Positions 54,840 through 64,000 of a DNA stretch of 64,000 bases are shown here, piece after piece; within the stretch, counting starts at the first letter, position 1; every line of letters starts with the position of its first letter. Source of the DNA: Epiperipatus broadwayi (Eukaryota > Onychophora > Udeonychophora > Euonychophora > Peripatidae); NCBI GenBank assembly GCA_028023455.1, contig JAQFVV010006200.1:5371860-5435859 (forward strand), written 5' to 3'. Under the pieces are notes generated by a model. It was given only the letters and a program-made list of their open reading frames with translations, was not told the origin of the DNA and made no database searches. The translations under genes were made by a program, and so were the position numbers.

Positions 54840-56528
54840 AATCATTAAGTGGCTAATTTATACTCTAATGAATGACTAATAAAAATTATTAATTATGTAC
54901 TGCGTTTATACGTATTCGCTTCCTCAATATATCTGCATATGATGGTGTATTTCAAATCCGTGGAGGTTATCAATTAGTTTTTACAAGTATGGGGGGGGGG
55001 CACTATATAGTGATAATAAAAGTGATATAAAAACTAGACTATACCTATATATAAAAATGTTTGTCATTAATACTTAGCCGTGTTAGAAAATATCACGCAT
55101 TTTAAAAACTGCTTTAGCGGCAAGCTAGTCACGTGACGTCATGAAATTTATGAGTTGTTCATAAATTACCCGCTAGCAGTAGTTCTCGCTTGAAATGAAA
55201 GATTTTATTATCTTAGCACACAAGTGTGGCTATTAAAAAAAACGCAAATGAAATATAAGAACTCACTAACTGTGGTTATTAAAAAAAGAAAAAGAAAATG
55301 AAATACATGTTAAGTACAATAATAGAAAATAAATAAATTGTTTTGTTATTGAACAATCTTACTCAAAATGCACCCAAGCTAAATATATTTCCAACTATTA
55401 ATATAAAAGGAATGATAGGGTTGTATTTTAGAAATATTAATTCTATTTGTTATTTTGCACTAATTAGATAAAATAATATTAAATAAAGAAGAATTTTTTA
55501 TTGTATATAACATTTATTCTGACTGCTGCAATTAATAAATTTCATTCCATATGTATATTCCAATAGCTCCAGAAACATTTCTCAATTTTTTCTTTAAAAT
55601 AAAATAAATTGGAAAGAAAAGAAATGCAATCTCTAAGATATATATCTCGTCTTTCAAGACTAGTAATAATAATAGAATGTTTAAAAATCTTATTTTGAAT
55701 TATTTTGGATATCATAGTAAATGAAAATCGAGATAGTTAGTTAAACAATAATACTCTGTTTTAATGAATGAAGATAAAATTGCATAGCTCAGTCCCCATA
55801 AGAATATGAGACTTTATTAAACCAGTATCAAAAGTTATATTATACTGTAGAAATAGCCAACAACTTGATAAACTAATTGAAAGAAATATTGAGCAGTTAT
55901 TTGAAAAAAATGAAATTTTACAAAATTTGAACTCTAGATCATGAACATGGCAGGCAGAAATGCTACTTTCATGAGATCTTAAGTTTGCAATTAAGGTATA
56001 GTTGAACTTTGGTACATTTTTTTTTGCATAGAACATAGTCTTTAATTAAGACCAAAATAATATACAATCGATCAATTTCAACAATTGAGAAACATTTTGG
56101 TAATTTTTAACTAATAATAATATCCATTACAAAAATTCGAATATGTAAATGTAGATAAAATTATCTTCGTTTGTATTTGTGTTAAGTTTTCTGCTTGATG
56201 TAAGTTCAGTTACGCATGTAACATAATGCTTTGACAAAATCAGTGAAATTTTTGATAGTCGTTTTGATTTCATCTTTTAAATCATTATTTAATCTATTAT
56301 TAAATATTTAAAATTACACTGTTTAAACTACATTATTTAAATACTTTCTTAAAACTCATAATTATAAATATCAATGTGTTATATATATTGAAACAATGGG
56401 GAGAATTTTCAATAAGTGTCATCAATATGCACACACTATTCTCCCTACATGCCAGCCAGAATTCATAGAAAATAAGAAAGGGAAATATATCACTAATAAT
56501 TCTCTGCTTCCCTCTAAAACACATCATC
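54840..56528. other. AT-rich non-coding stretch with one CG-rich island
   Basis: The exception to the A/T background is 55100-55180, which contains GTCACGTGACGTCA at 55128-55141. A run of 10 G lies near 54992. No gene is supported; a 91-codon minus-strand frame (55761-56036) looks like chance. Confidence 0.45.
55128..55141. promoter_or_regulatory. overlapping E-box/CLEAR-type and CRE-type palindromes
   Basis: GTCACGTGAC and TGACGTCA overlap by four bases. Both are known bHLH-Zip and CREB/ATF binding motifs. No adjacent gene start is visible, so a regulatory role is only possible. Confidence 0.35.
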
Positions 56529-56536
56529 ATCTAATT
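56529..56536. repeat. target-site duplication ATCTAATT, left
   Basis: Repeated perfectly at 57034-57041. Confidence 0.92.
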
Positions 56537-57033
56537 CAGGAATGGGAAATTCTTTTGGCTGGGGGGGGGGGCTGCAGAGGTTGGTGAAGAACCACATTGG
56601 GGGCCACTTGTGAAAGTGAAGGTTAGCAGAGGGCCGCACCTTTTTTCAGGACACAATAAATACACTGCTTTATTCCCTGTTTTACCAAAGAAATAGTTGT
56701 TTGTCATTCTTCATTAAACACACGTCATCCATCACCGATTTTACATTTTTTCTGAGGGTTCATGATTTCACTAAAGTTGCAAATGTATATATTTGCTAAT
56801 GCAAAGACAAAATTGAAATTAACCAGATCAACTGAAAAAGTACTGCACATCGTATCTACAGTGCACATGTGTATTGATGTGGCCATCCTAGTGGAAAATA
56901 CGAGATGAATCTTTGGTCACGCACAGGAAGGAAATTTCACTTCAAGGCAGATTTTTCTGATTGACTTGGGGGGCCACATAAAAACTCTTAGTGGGCCACA
57001 TGTGGCCCTCGGGCCACTATTTGCCCACCCCTG
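56537..57033. mobile_element. non-autonomous hAT element (497 bp)
   Basis: It begins CAGGAATGGGAAATTC and ends, on the other strand, CAGGGGTGGGCAAATAGTGG, an imperfect terminal inverted repeat of the hAT type. An 8-bp perfect target duplication (ATCTAATT) flanks it. It is GC-rich against its surroundings, with GGGGGCCACTTGTG and GGGCCACATGTGGCCC near the ends and a G-run at about 56561-56571. There is no transposase frame. Confidence 0.92.
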
Positions 57034-57041
57034 ATCTAATT
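57034..57041. repeat. target-site duplication ATCTAATT, right
   Basis: Matches 56529-56536. Confidence 0.92.
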
Positions 57042-57399
57042 TGATCAAGAAAGATGGGACAATCTAATACTTTCATACATAACAGGAAATATGCACATCA
57101 TAAACTAAGTAAACATGCATGCGCATATATATATATTAAATACATATATACGAAGCCATGGAAATTAAGTAAATTTTTATCTATATTTCAAAATATTATT
57201 TTCACACACAAAATATATATGTAGATTTTAGTCTTAATATTTTTAAATGATTTTCAAATTCTAATTTAAATTCATTGGAGTGTTTCTGAACATTAGACAT
57301 ATCAACTGTTAATATTGTTTTTTTTTTAACAGTTTTTGTATTTTGCTATCTTTGCATTAACAATATCTGATATCTCATTAATTGATTATTATTTCCACT

Positions 57400-58370
57400 A
57401 CTGAATTTATTATGAACCTTATAATCTTGTTAGTCAAAAATATACTCCAATTCTTCTGCATTATTATTTGGATGCTTTCTGGTCCATTTAAATTTACTAT
57501 TTTCTTGAAAAATAAGTAAATAAATCCGTATTACAGCTAGAATACTATTAGTTCAATACTTATGATTCTAAAACTGTATTATCTAAATAAAAATTCTCTA
57601 GTAATTTTAAACTTTTTACAACAAATAAATATGATTGTATATTTATTTCCAAACAAAATTAAAAAAAGAAACGTGCAATAACTATCTGTTGTTATTGTTT
57701 TTCTATTTTAGCACAATATGGGTTTATAATAATTATGAAAATTCAAAGATCTACCAAACCCCTCAAATCAGAAATTTTTGATTTATGATATTTTACTTAT
57801 ATACAGTCTTACTTTTTTTTTCCTTTTTTGAAACTCCAAGTCTATTTCATTTTTATCTACCCATACTCAAATTTATCCAACTATTTTTTAATTCTAATCC
57901 TAATGTCTCCCATGACTATTTTAAAATGTGATTGGATTTCATCAAAAACATTTTGTACATTTTTATAAAAATCATTTCATAATGAGGATTTGTTGGGGCA
58001 TAAATCAGAACTGTGTGTGTTTGATATCTTCCATTAAATTGAATAAATCATTTTGCCATTCCATCTGATATACTATCAGTCTTTATAATATCATTTCTAC
58101 ACCACCAATACTTCCAATATTTGTATTTTATAGCACACATCCATTTTTCAAATTCAATTGGGATTTTTTCCACTTTTTCTTTTAATTTTATTAGATAGTT
58201 CTTTTTCCCAGTTCATGCAGTCTTCTTTCATATCAAAGGGATCTCACAGTTATAGGTAACTAAATAAAAATTAATCACTAACTGATAGTTGAATTCATCA
58301 TCAGGTAATTTTTAACATTCAGTGATTTTCTTTGCCTATTACTACTTTAAAAAACTCCAAGGATATTTCA
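57400..58370 (-). pseudogene. RTE-type LINE endonuclease relic
   Basis: On the minus strand, broken frames give GRYQTHTVLIYAPTNPHYE (near 58010), then FDEIQSHF and VMGDIRIR near 57900, matching the Y-A-P-T and GDMN boxes of the RTE apurinic-type endonuclease. A weaker TRKHPNNN segment follows near 57470. The GDMN aspartate is retained but the asparagine is changed. There are many stops. It is likely the endonuclease portion of an element like that at 35796-38520, but inserted separately. Confidence 0.65.
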
Positions 58371-58802
58371 GTTAAGAACTTTCAGGCAAAAAAGATAAGA
58401 TCATGGTATTTCTTCATTTTAAATTCGAAAATAAAAACCATTAAACCTAACAAATTGGAATATATATGTTGGTGACCGGTCCATTTATGTTTACTTATTA
58501 CATAAAGAGTCACATGGTAATAACATTTGCAAATATAAAAATGTAAGGAGTGGACATTAGAAATCTGTCCTGCTTCTTTGTTTTGAGATTTCAAAGAAAT
58601 TTTGAAGTGTTTCCATTCATTTATTAGAAATATATAAACTAGAAGTGAATTATAAAAATAATGCTCTCTTTGGCCAAAAATGAGTTGATGAAGATATTTT
58701 GTCAAATTTAAATTAATAATAGCAGGAAATTTAATCATAGATTGTTGATATTTTTAAAATTTGTTTATATGTATATATATGCTTTAAAGGTCTGGCTGGG
58801 TA

Positions 58803-59380
<578 letters not shown>

Positions 59381-59387
59381 TACGTTT

Positions 59388-59404
59388 CAATAAAGGCTTT
59401 ATTG
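59388..59404 (-). other. 3' hairpin of the LINE
   Basis: A perfect 8-base inverted repeat with a single central base (CAATAAAG G CTTTATTG on the plus strand), within about 10 bases of the tail. In other LINEs a 3' stem-loop is the recognition site for the element's own RT. Confidence 0.6.
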
Positions 59405-59644
59405 ATCTCAATGGTTTACATAAGTTTACATCTAGAAAAATTTGAAATTTAACATACAATGAATAATATTAGGGTAAACACATATAAATGAATTTAGTGG
59501 TTACACTTTGTGGTTAATGGACTATAACAATATAAAAATTAAACAAGCAAAAATAATCAGAGTTCTAAAGTTTGAGGAGCTTATTCAGTTTTGTCCGCAT
59601 ATCACTTTGAATGTTAGTTGTATGATAGTTTTTCTTTGCAGCAT

Positions 59645-62600
59645 TCACAGCATTGATGGTTGTTTTAACAATGACCATGTTGCTGCATATAAGTGGGGGT
59701 TGGTTATTATTTTATCTCTATTTCGAATGTGTAGCAGTTTGTTGCTAAATGTAGCTGGGTGTCGTCTGGTGTTATTGCCAATTAAGAAAGTACATCGGGT
59801 GCACCAATACGCATATAGAACAAATGTGGCTGCCCTAATGCTAGGTATTGATCTTCCCTGAAAAGCAGCTATTATGTGATTAATGATTGTACCCGGTTTT
59901 CTGTAGGTGTTACATATCATCTGTCGTGTTTGGTTAAGTGCTACACATTGATAAATAAAGTGGTCCAGTGTCTCTTCTGCACGATGGCAGAGTCCACAGA
60001 AGGGGTCAATAGATATATACATTCTTTTATGATAAAGAAAGTGGGTTGTTGGCAAGGCAATGAGATTGATTTTCATGATAAAATCAAAGTATTTGGGCTC
60101 TAGAGCCCATTTTTTATATTCCTTGAGTAGTCTCTTGTTGTTAATTCCTAGCATAGGTTGTATAACATTAGTATCTGCTTCTCTGTTTATTAAACCATAA
60201 ATATCCCAGTATGAATACTTATGCAAATACTGTTCTGGAATCTTGTCTGTGGTTTTGCATTGGTATATAATGTTGGTGAAAAAGGAACCTTTTGGAGGTG
60301 GTCTATCTGTTGGAGTAACTTCTAGCAAGTGGTTAATTTTGGGGTATTTGGCAAGTATTGTGATTATTGAGTTCCTTAACTTCTGTATGTGAAAAACATT
60401 GATGTTGTGCAAGCCAAGTCCATTTTTAATTAGAGGTTGGCTAAGTTTTTTTGTGGAAATTGCTACTGTTTTTCTGGCCCAAAGTAGTTTATTATATATG
60501 GTTTTAATTTTTGAAATGAACCCCTTTGAGAATGAAATAACCGGTACATAGTAAGTTATTTTGGTTGTGATAAGCTGGTTAATTAACTGTACTTTGGAAT
60601 ATAGTGAAAGATATGCCTTGGACAAGGAGTTTATAATTTTTGTGGCTTCTTCTTTAAGTTTATTTTGGATATGACATCTCATTCCTGTAATTCCCATATG
60701 AAATGGGAACCCAAGGAAAGAGTTTGGTTTTGATTTGTAAATTGATGTACAGGGTTTACCAGTGTATAGAGACCAGGCTGTGGTTTTTGCTGGATTAAAT
60801 GATAATTCATATTTTTGTGAATATTCTTGTAATATCTTTTGGAGTTGCGGTATTTGTTTTTTTGATGTTAGGAATATGGTAACATCATCCATATAGGCGA
60901 TGCAAGTAGTGCGCTGTGTTGTGTCTGGTATCTCGATCCCAGTAAATGCATTTTGTATGCTTTTAATAAGGGGATTGATGTAAAATATAAACAATAGTGA
61001 ACTAAGAGGGGATCCTTGGGATATAGATTTGGTGGGTGTGAAAGATGGTGAGTTTCTTCCATTTAAAGTTATATGGATCTCTCTGTTCAGAAGCAGGTTA
61101 GCAATTATATATAGATGTGTTCTAGGAATTTCTGTGTCTTTTAGCATTTTTAGAAGTGTGTATATATTGACTGAGTCAAATGCAGCTTCTATGTCAAGCT
61201 GCACAACAACGGGTCCGTATTTTTTCCGCTGTTTTACTGTTGCTAGAATTGCTTTGAAGAATAAAGCTGCTTCTGTTGTTGAAGAGTTTTTCTTTGCATA
61301 TTGTGCTTCGGAGATAAGTGGCATTATATACGGTTCAATTTCATCTTTAATAATTTTCTCCAGAATTTTGATTGGCAAAGGTCCCATAGATATTGGTCTG
61401 AGGTCTGTAATAGGTGGAATAATTGCTTTCTTTTTATTATAGGGTACTATGGCTATTGGATAGACACCCTCCATGGGTTGAATTTGTTGTGCTAGATGGT
61501 TTGCTAACTGACACAAATATTCTGTTGTGAATTTACTTAGATGCTTTAATACAAACAATGGAACTCCAGGACTACCTGGATGGCAAGCATTTCGAATAGT
61601 ATTTAGTTTTGTTGTGAAGAGATCTTTTGTGAATGGGGTTTTTGTCTCTGGTGGGCCAAACAGATTATGTGGTATTTTATATGGTTGTCTTTCTTGTAAT
61701 TTTTCTTTAAAATATTCAAAAATTGGCATAATCATATTGTGTCCTGCATATGTTCCACTATTTGTATATAGTGCCATTGGCACTTTTACATCTGGTTGGT
61801 TCCCCAGCGCCCATCTTATATAATCTCTTGTCCAAGTGTGTGGCCTGGTTAGGCATACCTTGCTTTTCTTTATCTTCAGATAGCTTTTGAGTTCTTCACA
61901 TGCTTTATTGTATGCATGTGTAAGCTTGAATATATACTGCTGGGTGCAGTGTGATGGGTTAATCATGATTATTCTCTGGTGTAACTGATCTGCCAGAGAC
62001 AAAAGTCTTGATGGTGGAGGTTGTTTTTTTGTTATATGGTTAATGTTAAAGGACAACATTCCCATAAATGCTAGATATTTCTGGACCGGGTTCAAAGTCA
62101 TATCTTTGATTTTGTTTAGCATTATGTAGGTCTCAGAGAACAGAAATTCAGGGGTTGTTTCTGGGAGTAAAACTCTTATTGTTCTTGTAAGTGGAAAGGG
62201 TGATATTTGAATTTGGGCACAGTCAATTGTGACTATTTGAGCTGAGTGATCGGAAAAAGTTGAGGGAGTTAGTTTTATTTCAATAAGGTGGTGAAGCATT
62301 GGAGAATAAAAGCACAGATCAATAAGTGAAGAGAAGCGATTATTGTGGAAAGAGATGGCATTATCTGGCAAAAAACCTTGGCCACTCATTAGTGGTATGT
62401 TTATTCTGTGAAGCCAACGTTGGGTAAATTCCTGATATTTTAAATTAAAATCTCCAATTAAGATGGTTGGGTTTGAAGTTGTAGCTAACCTTGAATTAAT
62501 GTTTGCAATTATGGTATCTATTTTTTTATCCTGTAAAGGCATATATACAAAAACCAGATTTATTGTTATGCTTTTTTGGTTGAAGGTTGCAATTAATAAG

Positions 62601-62878
62601 TTCATGTCAATGTGAATTATTTTGAACGTTGTGAATGGGCAATTTCTAGCAATTATGAGTCCGGTTCCAGCTGAGGGAGAGGAAGAGTCTCTGGAGCATG
62701 CACAGAAACCTTCTGTATTTAAATGTTTGGCTGGGTCAGTTTGTGATCCAGCATAAATTTTTGTCTCAAGTATACCAAGCAAGTGTGGTTGTATATCCTT
62801 GATCCAATGTTTTAACTTATTAATTTTTGAGGTTGAGTTCAAACCCCTGACATTGATTGCCGCAATTTTTATTTTCAT
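59645..62878 (-). CDS. LINE ORF2: AP endonuclease plus reverse transcriptase
   Basis: 1,077 codons, uninterrupted. The endonuclease (residues 1-220) nicks target DNA and has the expected catalytic set: N9, E38, Y112, GDFN at 142-145, D187 and SDH at 209-211. The reverse transcriptase spans about 430-730, with LRPISM near 493, motif A LDIEAAFDSV at 561-570, QGSPLS at 621-626 and catalytic AYMDD at 661-665. A C-terminal knuckle C-x2-C-x8-H-x4-C is at 961-978. No RNase H domain is seen. The FLGFPF segment and GLGLHNI block downstream resemble the L1/Tx1 group; the exact clade is unsure. The start ATG follows ORF1 by 28 bases. All visible catalytic residues are intact. Confidence 0.93.
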   Translation of the reverse strand: MKIKIAAINVRGLNSTSKINKLKHWIKDIQPHLLGILETKIYAGSQTDPAKHLNTEGFCACSRDSSSPSAGTGLIIARNCPFTTFKIIHIDMNLLIATFNQKSITINLVFVYMPLQDKKIDTIIANINSRLATTSNPTILIGDFNLKYQEFTQRWLHRINIPLMSGQGFLPDNAISFHNNRFSSLIDLCFYSPMLHHLIEIKLTPSTFSDHSAQIVTIDCAQIQISPFPLTRTIRVLLPETTPEFLFSETYIMLNKIKDMTLNPVQKYLAFMGMLSFNINHITKKQPPPSRLLSLADQLHQRIIMINPSHCTQQYIFKLTHAYNKACEELKSYLKIKKSKVCLTRPHTWTRDYIRWALGNQPDVKVPMALYTNSGTYAGHNMIMPIFEYFKEKLQERQPYKIPHNLFGPPETKTPFTKDLFTTKLNTIRNACHPGSPGVPLFVLKHLSKFTTEYLCQLANHLAQQIQPMEGVYPIAIVPYNKKKAIIPPITDLRPISMGPLPIKILEKIIKDEIEPYIMPLISEAQYAKKNSSTTEAALFFKAILATVKQRKKYGPVVVQLDIEAAFDSVNIYTLLKMLKDTEIPRTHLYIIANLLLNREIHITLNGRNSPSFTPTKSISQGSPLSSLLFIFYINPLIKSIQNAFTGIEIPDTTQRTTCIAYMDDVTIFLTSKKQIPQLQKILQEYSQKYELSFNPAKTTAWSLYTGKPCTSIYKSKPNSFLGFPFHMGITGMRCHIQNKLKEEATKIINSLSKAYLSLYSKVQLINQLITTKITYYVPVISFSKGFISKIKTIYNKLLWARKTVAISTKKLSQPLIKNGLGLHNINVFHIQKLRNSIITILAKYPKINHLLEVTPTDRPPPKGSFFTNIIYQCKTTDKIPEQYLHKYSYWDIYGLINREADTNVIQPMLGINNKRLLKEYKKWALEPKYFDFIMKINLIALPTTHFLYHKRMYISIDPFCGLCHRAEETLDHFIYQCVALNQTRQMICNTYRKPGTIINHIIAAFQGRSIPSIRAATFVLYAYWCTRCTFLIGNNTRRHPATFSNKLLHIRNRDKIITNPHLYAATWSLLKQPSML

Positions 62879-62906
62879 TATATGTTTTTTGGTTGAGATT
62901 TAAATA

Positions 62907-64000
62907 TTAGGGTTGATCTGGTGTTTCTTCCCATTCATTCTCATATTCCATTTCCAGATCTTCATCTGTTTCCACTGTAGTTGTATTGTTGTGATCAGAA
63001 AGGCTAAGGTTGGATTCTGTTTTGATTTTTTTGGGCCCTCTATTTTTCTTTGGTGGGCGGCCTGGTCTTCTTCTTTGTTCTGTGTCAGCTTTGGTGATTT
63101 GAGGCATATTTGGGGTGATAGCTTCCATAATTTCCATTGTTGTATTATTTTTAATATTGGGTGTTTGGTGTGTTATATATATTTTTTCTTGATCACTATT
63201 ACTGTGTGAGTTTATTTGTTCTTTTATTATCTCTTTTTCGTCAGTATTTTTGGTAGGCTGACTTAGATTGTGCGCTATTTTTTCCATTGGAGCGTCTTGA
63301 GGTTGTTGACTTTCTGTTTTTTTATTAGTAGGGGTTTGAATTCTATTGGTTGATTTTGTTGATAAATCCAGAATTTCAGGTGCTGGCAACGTGTGTGCAG
63401 TTTTTTTATTATTCAATTGCTGTTGATCTGTGGTTTTTTTATTAATTTTTTCTTGTTTATTAGTTGTTTTCGTTATCTGTTTTGTACTGTTTGATTCCGG
63501 TTGGTGAGCTTCTGTTGGTTGATCTTCAGAGCTCGGTTGGTTTTTCTGGTTGATTTTGGTGTTGCAATCGATTGCTAAGTGTCCGGTTTCACCGCACGCA
63601 AAACATCTCGGCCTTAATCCTTTTATGTGAATAGTCAGTATTGCATTCTGGTCAATTATTTGTGTTGGAATATCCTCCGGGTTTACATTGTCATTCAGCT
63701 TTATTTTGAACTGAAAGTTGTTGCTGAAAACCGGTATGGGGGTGTCGGATAAGTAGATTTGTTTTATATAAATAGCTTTGCCAAATGACTGTATTAATTT
63801 TTGAAAATCCTGAATGGTATATCCGAAGTAAGTGTTTTTAATTATTCCGTTACAATAGTTTTGCAAGCTTTGATCGACTATTATTAGCGCGTAGCTTCCT
63901 AAAGTTTTTACTTTAGTTTGAAATCTTGCACGCTGATGTTCATCGAAAAACTGAATTGCAACGTATCGCGAGTTTGGATGCTCTCCAATACTAGAGACTG
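62907..64000 (-). CDS. LINE ORF1: nucleic-acid-binding protein, 5' part outside window
   Basis: The frame is open from the window edge (first full codon at 63998) to a stop at 62907, at least 363 codons. No start is seen, and coding clearly continues through the edge. After an RRM-like N-terminal stretch there is a CCHC knuckle (CFACGETGHLAIDC) about 90 residues into the 62907-63866 part. Next comes a long Gln/Asn/Lys/Thr-rich linker, a basic RRRPGRPPKKNRGPKK segment and an acidic C-terminus (DEDLEMEYENEWEE). Such ORF1 proteins coat element RNA. It pairs with ORF2 at 62878. Confidence 0.85.
   Translation of the reverse strand, partial: VSSIGEHPNSRYVAIQFFDEHQRARFQTKVKTLGSYALIIVDQSLQNYCNGIIKNTYFGYTIQDFQKLIQSFGKAIYIKQIYLSDTPIPVFSNNFQFKIKLNDNVNPEDIPTQIIDQNAILTIHIKGLRPRCFACGETGHLAIDCNTKINQKNQPSSEDQPTEAHQPESNSTKQITKTTNKQEKINKKTTDQQQLNNKKTAHTLPAPEILDLSTKSTNRIQTPTNKKTESQQPQDAPMEKIAHNLSQPTKNTDEKEIIKEQINSHSNSDQEKIYITHQTPNIKNNTTMEIMEAITPNMPQITKADTEQRRRPGRPPKKNRGPKKIKTESNLSLSDHNNTTTVETDEDLEMEYENEWEETPDQP

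Noticed and set aside
56396-56587. 63-codon frame overlapping the hAT left end
   Set aside because: It crosses the transposon boundary and ends in a glycine run from the G tract.
59508-61823. Several plus-strand frames over 60 codons across the LINE
   Set aside because: They are on the strand opposite an intact 1,077-codon ORF2 and have no family signal.

Overview
This window is a very AT-rich, gene-poor, repeat-dominated piece of an animal nuclear genome, probably a protostome invertebrate. The evidence is the absence of compact operon-like coding, long introns, one spliced exon of a Rab26/Rab37-type small GTPase (33976-34086), and a mixed load of animal transposons: Ty3/gypsy, Penelope-like, RTE and L1/Tx1-type LINEs, hAT and Tc1/mariner-type MITEs, and tRNA-derived SINEs. 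The switch-I region of the Rab exon (GSFSATVGIGFT) looks more protostome than vertebrate. I could not resolve the clade further. No bacterial genes, CRISPR arrays, rRNA genes or true tRNA genes were seen.

Layout. 1-10.8 kb is AT-rich intergenic DNA holding a palindromic TA-flanked MITE (4499-4790) and two half copies of a second palindromic MITE family. 10.85-28.9 kb is an ancient tandem triplication of a segment about 5 kb long, interrupted by a 3,232-bp pure (TC)n array (11159-14390), a well-preserved but dead Mag-like Ty3/gypsy element with 638/642-bp LTRs and a 5-bp target duplication (17238-22570), and a MITE nested inside another MITE (26725-27656). 29.5-33.3 kb is a head-to-head inverted pair of 5'-truncated Penelope-like elements with open RT and GIY-YIG domains. 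It is broken by a 500-bp assembly gap whose two sides carry the same 467-bp palindrome. 33976-34086 is the Rab exon.

34.1-47.4 kb (possibly intron of the Rab gene) carries two SINEs, an RTE LINE relic on the minus strand split by a 1,158-bp DNA transposon with telomere-like repeats, and more MITEs. 47.4-53.4 kb is a much older Ty3/gypsy relic with both LTRs recognisable and a 1-kb foldback element inserted in its gag. 53.4-58.7 kb holds a decayed MITE copy, a SINE, a small foldback MITE, a 497-bp hAT MITE with a perfect 8-bp target duplication, and a second RTE endonuclease relic. 58.8-64 kb is a nearly intact minus-strand L1/Tx1-type LINE: ORF1 open to the window edge, an intact 1,077-aa ORF2 and a 3' hairpin. 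It ends in a 569-bp (AAT)n tail.

The only host coding sequence I can support is the Rab exon. The rest is mobile DNA at several ages, with clear nesting: MITE in MITE, foldback in gypsy, DNA transposon in RTE, and gypsy in a tandem duplication. The elements most likely to be young are the LINE at the right edge and the Penelope pair. Boundaries of old relics are approximate because they were judged by eye.
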